A stretch of DNA of 64,000 bases from Thermoanaerobacter thermocopriae JCM 7501 (GTDB taxonomy: Bacteria; Bacillota; Thermoanaerobacteria; Thermoanaerobacterales; Thermoanaerobacteraceae): the NCBI RefSeq assembly GCF_001310975.1, contig NZ_BAZY01000004.1, forward strand, positions 1-64,000. Direction: 5' to 3'. Under the pieces are notes generated by a model, which was not told where the DNA came from, searched no databases, and saw nothing but the letters and a program-made list of their open reading frames with translations. The position numbers and the translations under genes are program-made. Shown here piece by piece: positions 58,342 through 64,000 of this stretch (positions are counted from its first letter, which is position 1; the number at the start of each line of letters is the position of its first letter).

Positions 58342-58382
58342 TATAATACTGAAAAATAAAAGATGAAATTTAAATGGAGATG

Positions 58383-58391
58383 TGGTAAAAT
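58383..58391 (+). promoter_or_regulatory. Possible extended -10 promoter directly upstream of smc
   Basis: TG-G-TAAAAT at 58383-58391 would give a leader of about 20 bases before ATG 58416, with AAGGAGTGG as ribosome site. A second TATAAT lies at 58342-58347. Confidence 0.35.
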
Positions 58392-58415
58392 GGAAGGTGC
58401 ATAAGGAGTGGTGGT

Positions 58416-61400
58416 ATGTACCTTAAGAAACTTGAACTTCAAGGCTTTAAGTCTTTTGCAGACAAAGTAACTCTTAATTTTGAAAAAGGTGTAACAGCAA
58501 TTGTAGGTCCAAATGGAAGTGGCAAAAGTAATATTTCTGACGCTATTAGATTAGTTCTGGGAGAACAAAGTATCAAAAGTTTAAGAGGTTCTAAGTTAGA
58601 GGATGTAATTTTTGCAGGTAGCGAGAATAGAAAACCTTTAGGTTTTTGTGAAATAAATCTTACCTTAGACAATTCCGATGGTTATCTTCCTTTTGATTAT
58701 ACGGAAGTAGTTATTACCAGAAAAATTTTTAGATCTGGCGAAAGTGAATTTTTTATAAATAAGACTCCTTGTCGTCTTAGGGACATATACGAGCTTTTTT
58801 TAGATACAGGAGTAGGAAAAGAAGGCTATTCAATAATAGGACAAGTAGAATAGACGAAATCCTATCTGCGAAACCAGAAGATAGAAGACAAATTTTTGAG
58901 GAAGCAATAGGTATTTCAAAGTACAGATATAAAAAAGAAGAAGCAGAAAAGAAACTGGCAGCAGCTAATGATAATCTGATTCGTTTGAACGATATAGTTG
59001 CAGAATTAGAGAAACAGCTTACTACTTTGGAAACGCAAAAAAGCAAGGCAGAAGAGTTTCTAAAACTCCACAAGGAAAAAAGAAAAGTAGATATAAGTTT
59101 ATATATTCAATTAGCAAAGAAGTCTATGAATCAGTACGATGCTTTAAAAGGAAAATATGAGAACCTAAAAAGTCAATTGAATGTAAAAAAAAATACATAA
59201 AATAAATCAAGAGGAAAATTTGCTATATAAAGAAAAAGAAATTCATGACCTGAAACAGCAATTAGACAGTAAAAAAGAGGAATATCACAATAAGTTAAGA
59301 GAGATAGAGATAGTCTCAGGAAAAAGGGAATTAATAGTAGAGAAGCTTAGAAATTTAGAAGAAACTACAGAGCTTTACAGGGAGGAATTGAAAAAAGCTG
59401 TAAAACGTGAAGAACTTTTGAGGGAAGAACTTAAAAGGGTAGAGTCTAATGTAGCGCTTTTACATCTAAACAAAAAAGAATTAGAAGAGAAATTAAAACA
59501 ATTTCAGGAAGAATACATAAGTGTACAAAAGCAGCAAAAAGATAAGATAGAAGAAATTGAAAAGGCTAAGGAAGATATAATTGAAATTTTAAATAGCATA
59601 GCAGATGTGAAAGGAAAATTGTCTTTAAACAATTCTCTAAAGGAAGAGGTAATAAGTAGGCAGCAAAACTTAAAAAAACATATAGAGGAGATTCAAAATC
59701 GAATAGAAAAGCTAGACAAAGAAAAAAATAAAATTGTTGAAGAATTACAAATTTTACAAAAAGAACTAGATAAAAAGAATCAACAAAAGATTACTGAACA
59801 GCAAGCTTTGCAGAAAATTGAGAATGAAATAATTTTGAAGGAAAATAATTTAAAAATTATTAAAGAACAAATTGAAAGAAAAAGGTCACGACTTTCGATT
59901 TTAGAGGAGATGGATAAAAATTACGAAGGCTATAGTGGAACTGTGCGGAACTTGTTAAAACTCTCTGAAAATATTCCTTCTTTTAAAGAAAACATAATTG
60001 GAGTTGTGGGGGAACTTTTAGAGGTTGAAAATACTTATAGCACAGCAATTGAGGTAGCATTAGGTTCAAATGTACAAAATATAGTTATAAAATCTTCTGA
60101 TAAAGTGGCGGAATTGATTGAAAGGCTAAAAAAAGAAAATTTGGGGAGAGCTACTTTTTTGCCTCTTGATTTGATTCGTGGCAGGATCCTTTCTCAGCAA
60201 GAAAGCAATATTTTGTCTGAGAGAGGCGTAATTGGAGTTGCTTCTAAGCTAATAAAATATAACGATAATTTAGAAGAAATTTTTAATTTTTTGCTAGGCC
60301 GTGTTATTATAGTAGATACAATTGAAAATGCAGTGAGGTTATCTAAAAAATATAATCAAGCTTATAAAATTGTAACATTAGAAGGAGAGGTTATAAATCC
60401 GGGTGGCGCAATAACTGGTGGTAGTTTAAAACCTAAACTTCAAAGCATCTTTAAGAGAAAAGAAGAGATAACTAAACTGAAAAAAGAAATTGATAGCTTA
60501 AAAAATCAACAAGAAATAGTGGAAGAAGAAATCAGACAAAAAATGAATGATAAAATTCATGAAGAGGAGCAAATAGAATTATTGAACAAAGAAGTTTCTG
60601 ATATTAGATATAATATAACTTCTAATGAGCAAAGGAGGATTTCATTAGAAAAAGAAATAGGAAATTTATTAAATCAACTAGAAAGTTATACTTTAGAAAT
60701 TGGCGAATTAAAGGAAAATGTTAGAAATTATCAACAAGAAATTGACCGGTTTTTAAAAGAGTTAGAAAGCTTAGAAAAAGAAAAAGAACGATTGGATGCC
60801 TTGATTAATGGTTTTAAAGAAAAAAACAATAAAGAAGAGGAAAATTTAGCAATTTTAGACAAAGAAATCACTGCTTTGAAAATTGAAATCGCCAAAATCG
60901 AACAAAAGCTTCAGAATGAACTTCATAACTTAAAAGATAAACGGCAAGAATTTGATAGAGAAAAAAACAATATAGTAGAGAAGGAAAAGAATATTAAAGA
61001 AATAGAAAGCTTAAAGGTCAATTTGAGTTTAGATAGGGAAAAGTTGCAAGGAGAAATATATAAATTACAACAAGAAGTAGAAAAAATTCAAAAAGATATT
61101 TCTTCTTTAGAAGATAATATTTTCCAAGAAGAAGAGGATTTACAAAAACGTAAAGAAAAATTTTCGATTTTACAACAAGAATTTACTAATATTAATGAAG
61201 AATTTCATAAAGTAGAAATGGAAATGCAAAGATTTCAGATAGAGATTGACAATATCAAAAATAGGCTTTGGGAAGAATATGAATTGACCTTAGACAGAGC
61301 TTTTGAAGAAGCTGAAGAAGGCGAGATTTCAAAATTAAGACAAAGAGCAGATCATTTGACAAAGGCTATAAAAGGATTAGGTAATGTGAATATAGATGCT

Positions 61401-62006
61401 ATTGAAGAATATAAAGAGGTAAAGGAAAGGTATGATTTTTTAAAATCTCAGATGGAAGATATTATAAAGGCAAAGGAATCTTTGATTTCTGTAATCGAAG
61501 AAGCAAATAAAATTATCAAAACAAAATTTAAAGATGGTTTTGAAATCCTACAGATTCAATTTAAGGAGACGTTTAGGCGACTTTTTGGAGGGGGTAATGC
61601 AGAGTTAATACTTACTGACGAAGACAATCTTTTAGAAACAGGTATAGAAATTAAAGCACAGCCCCCAGGAAAGAAATTGCAAACCCTTTCTCTTCTTTCA
61701 GGAGGAGAAAAGGCATTAGTTGCCATTTCCCTTTTATTTGCAATGCTAATTATAAAACCTACTCCTTTTTGTATATTGGATGAGATAGATGCAGCATTAG
61801 ATGATGCAAATGTGGAGAGATTTGCTGAGTTTTTGAAAGAATTGTCAAAAGATACTCAGTTTATAGTTGTAAGCCACAGAAAAGGGACAATGATGGTGGC
61901 TGATGCGATATACGGTGTAACAATGCAAGAAAAAGGAGTTTCCAAATTGTTATCCCTTAAACTTAATACTGACGACAAAATAGGAGGCTTGGTAAAACAT
62001 GCTTAA
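58416..62006 (+). CDS. smc: Chromosome segregation SMC ATPase (frame broken twice)
   Basis: Condensin-type ATPase of about 1196 residues. The N-terminal head has Walker A AIVGPNGSGKSNISDAI. A long coiled coil (about 170-500), the hinge (GVVGELLEVENTYSTAIEVALG) and a second coiled coil follow. The C-terminal head has LLSGGEKALVAI and Walker B FCILDEIDAALDDANV. One G is missing at 58845 (restored: IIGQGRIDEILSAKPEDRR) and one A is extra in 59185-59193. The gene is followed by ftsY-ylxM-ffh. Confidence 0.95.
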
Positions 62007-62960
62007 TTTTTTTTGACAAATCTAAAAAAGAATCCGAAACTGCTGAAGAAAAAAAAAGGTTTTTTTCAAAAGATCAAAGAAGGACTATTGAAAACAAGAG
62101 AAAATTTGACTTCTAAAATAGATAGTATTGTTACAATAGGTAGAAAAATTGACGAAGAACTTTTGGAAGAATTAGAAGAGATTTTAATTTTGGCTGATAT
62201 AGGTATTAGTACTACTTCTAAGATTATAGAAGGAATACGTCAAAAGGCAAAAGAAATGAAGATTTATGATGCATCTCAAATAAAAGAACTTTTAGCTGAA
62301 GAAGTTTATGAAATTTTGCAAAAGGATGTAAAACCTTTTACCTTGACTTCTCCTATGGTGATATTGATCGTCGGAGTAAATGGAGTAGGAAAGACTACTA
62401 CAATTGGAAAATTAGCTTATATGTACAAAAAAGAAGGCAAAAAAGTTATGCTAGCAGCAGGTGATACTTTTAGAGCTGCAGCTATTGACCAGCTAGAAAT
62501 ATGGGCAGAGAGAGTTAACTGTCCAATTATCAAACACCAAGAAGGCTCAGATCCAGCTTCTGTTATTTTTGATGGCATTCAAGCTTCAAAAGCAAGGGGA
62601 ATAGATATACTTATTTGTGATACTGCAGGTAGACTCCACAATAAAAAGAATCTGATGGAGGAATTGAGGAAAATTCGCAGAGTTATAGATAGGGAATATC
62701 CTGAAGCGAGAGTTGAGACCTTTTTAGTTTTAGATGCTACAACTGGTCAAAATGCTCTTCAACAGGCGAAAATATTTAAAGAAGTTTCTGATATAACCGG
62801 TATTGTACTTACCAAATTAGATGGAACGGCAAAAGGTGGAATTGTTGTAGCTATAAAATCAGAATTAAATGTACCTATACGATATATAGGAATGGGGGAA
62901 GGAATAGAGGATTTGCAAGCTTTTGATGCAAAATCTTTCGTTTCTGCTATTTTTCAGTAA
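61999..62960 (+). CDS. ftsY: Signal recognition particle receptor FtsY (two compensating indels near the start)
   Basis: SRP-receptor GTPase. G1 is VGVNGVGKTTTIGKL, G3 DTAGRLHNK, G4 TKLDGTAKGG. The ATG at 61999, overlapping the smc stop and preceded by AGGAGG at 61982-61987, reads MLNFFDKSKKESETAEEKKGFFQK only if one T (62007-62014) and one A (62049-62057) are removed. A TTG at 62013 keeps the given sequence open but has no ribosome site. The corrected protein is about 319 residues. Confidence 0.9.
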
Positions 62961-62991
62961 ATTAAATCGTAAAAAAATGAAAAAACACAGC

Positions 62992-63020
62992 TTGACAAAA
63001 TGCAGCCCTTCATATAAAAT
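62992..63020 (+). promoter_or_regulatory. Sigma-A promoter for ylxM-ffh
   Basis: TTGACA (62992-62997), 17 bases, TAAAAT (63015-63020), 40 bases before the ylxM GTG. The only sizeable gap in the smc-ftsY-ylxM-ffh group. Confidence 0.75.
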
Positions 63021-63059
63021 CTTAATGTAAAGGTTAGGACCTTAACGGGTGGGATTTTT

Positions 63060-63413
63060 GTGGATGAAGATTTTTTATTTATGACTCTTTTGTATGATTT
63101 TTATGGTGCTTTGCTTACAGATAAGCAAAGAGAAATTTTTGAAATGTACTATTTAAATGATTATTCTCTTGGAGAAATTTCCGAACTTTTGGATATCTCA
63201 CGGCAGGGAGTTTATGACACTTTAAAAAGAGCAGAAAGCTCGTTAGAGTTTTTTGAGGAAAAATTAGGGTTGGTAAAAAGACATCAAGAAATAATGAATA
63301 GACTGGGTAAGATAAAAAAGGGCATTGAAATAATACGGCAAAGAGAAAGAGACCCAGAAATTTTAAAAATTATTGAGGAGATAGCTCGTGAAATAGAGGA
63401 GCTAAATCTGTAG
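63060..63413 (+). CDS. ylxM: YlxM/p13-like DNA-binding protein (UPF0122)
   Basis: 117 residues with a sigma-factor region 4-like helix-turn-helix (LTDKQREIFEMYYLNDYSLGEI, then ELLDISRQGVYDTLKRAES). It always precedes ffh in Firmicutes and is implicated in SRP function. A GTG start follows GGGTGGGA. Confidence 0.92.
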   Translation: MDEDFLFMTLLYDFYGALLTDKQREIFEMYYLNDYSLGEISELLDISRQGVYDTLKRAESSLEFFEEKLGLVKRHQEIMNRLGKIKKGIEIIRQRERDPEILKIIEEIAREIEELNL

Positions 63414-63426
63414 GAGGTAAATTTTA

Positions 63427-64000
63427 ATGGCTTTTGAAAGCCTATCTGAAAGGCTGCAGGAAATCTTTAAAAAGTTAAGAGGAAAAGGAAAACTCACAGA
63501 AAAAGATATAAAAGAAGCTATGAGGGAAGTAAAAGTTGCCCTCTTAGAAGCGGATGTCAACTTTAAGGTAGTAAAAGACTTTATAAACTCTGTTACAGAA
63601 AAAGCTTTAGGGCAAGAAGTGATGGAAAGCCTGACCCCGGGGCAACAGGTGATAAAGATAGTCAATGATGAGCTTATAGCCTTATGGGGTCTACTCAAAG
63701 CCGGTTAAATATAGGGAATAAAGTTCCTGCAGTTATAATGATGGTTGGACTTCAAGGTTCTGGAAAGACCACTGCTTGTGGGAAATTGGCAAACTTGTTA
63801 AAGAAGCAGGGAAAAAATCCACTACTAGTAGCTTGTGACGTCGTCAGACCGGCTGCCATAAAGCAGTTACAGGTTGTGGGAGCTAATGTAAATGTACCAG
63901 TTTTTACAATGGGGGACAAAGCAAACCCTGTTGATATTGCAAAAGCTTCTATTGATTATGCAAGGTCTCATAACTCTGACGTAATTATTATAGATACTGC
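63427..64000 (+). CDS. ffh: Signal recognition particle protein Ffh (partial; frame broken once)
   Basis: Runs off the right edge. N-terminal helical bundle MAFESLSERLQEIFKKLRGKG, then the GTPase motif VGLQGSGKTTACGKLA and RPAAIKQLQ. One A is missing at 63684; restored, the text reads NDELIALMGSTQSRL. About 190 of an expected 440-450 residues are seen. It binds signal peptides and docks with FtsY, encoded just upstream. Confidence 0.95.

Noticed and set aside
58206-58442. Minus-strand frame across the G+C-rich element
   Set aside because: The translation is an Arg/Leu/Pro run produced by base composition, with no start signal.
1-64000. CRISPR array, rRNA, tRNA, prophage or plasmid genes
   Set aside because: No regularly spaced repeats, no cloverleaf or rRNA signatures and no phage or conjugation genes were seen on either strand by eye.

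Overview
The window is a low-G+C chromosomal segment of an anaerobic, spore-forming Firmicute. Gene content and gene order fit Thermoanaerobacter or a close relative such as Caldanaerobacter. Evidence for this includes tandem alpha/beta-type SASP genes, spoVS behind a canonical sigma-H promoter, ylbJ, a [FeFe]-hydrogenase maturase (hydE), pta-ackA, type III glutamine synthetase and FMN-type FabK. The genus is inferred from gene content alone, without a database search.

Layout. 1-180: a SAM-I riboswitch with terminator on the minus strand, serving a gene beyond the left edge. 0.5-4.7 kb: thpR, divergent rqcH, and a ChrB-like/MFS pair behind a promoter with a palindrome in its spacer. 4.8-21.5 kb: a long housekeeping run of dapF, yicC, remA, gmk, rpoZ, coaBC, priA, def, fmt, DUF116, YugP-type peptidase, rsmB, rlmN, stp, prkC, rsgA, rpe and thiN. 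21.6-31.8 kb: rpmB, asp23-like, fakA-like, recG, degV, two SASPs, rsmD, coaD, ylbJ and tmcAL. 31.9-42.5 kb: pta-ackA, yceD-rpmF, then the fatty-acid operon fapR-plsX-fabH-fabK-fabD-fabG-acpP-fabF-rnc. 42.6-54.6 kb: a nitrogen-assimilation block (glnA type III, amtB, a P-II gene, a class I amidotransferase, a five-gene split glutamate synthase operon), an IS256-type transposase relic and hydE. 55-56.5 kb: pdxS-pdxT. 56.6-64 kb: an Elp3-like radical SAM gene, spoVS, a DUF2007-like stub, smc, ftsY, ylxM and the start of ffh.

How the parts work together. The nitrogen block lies between rnc and the radical SAM-spoVS-smc-ftsY-ffh group, which in many Firmicutes lies close to rnc, so the block looks like an insertion. 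The glnA leader can form a hairpin with a hexaloop having A at position 1 and G at position 4. That hairpin excludes an intrinsic terminator, and a second A1/G4 hairpin sits upstream of it. This is the architecture of RNA targets of ANTAR antiterminators. The same hexaloop, AAAGGC, recurs inside a terminator between glnA and amtB. This is the strongest regulatory signal in the window.

Sequence quality. About 27 single-base indels, nearly all in short homopolymers, break reading frames of conserved and largely essential genes (priA, rnc, plsX, smc, ffh, dapF, recG, rlmN, glnA and others). Consensus sequencing error explains them better than gene decay. Those genes are annotated here as one continuous gene with the shift positions given.
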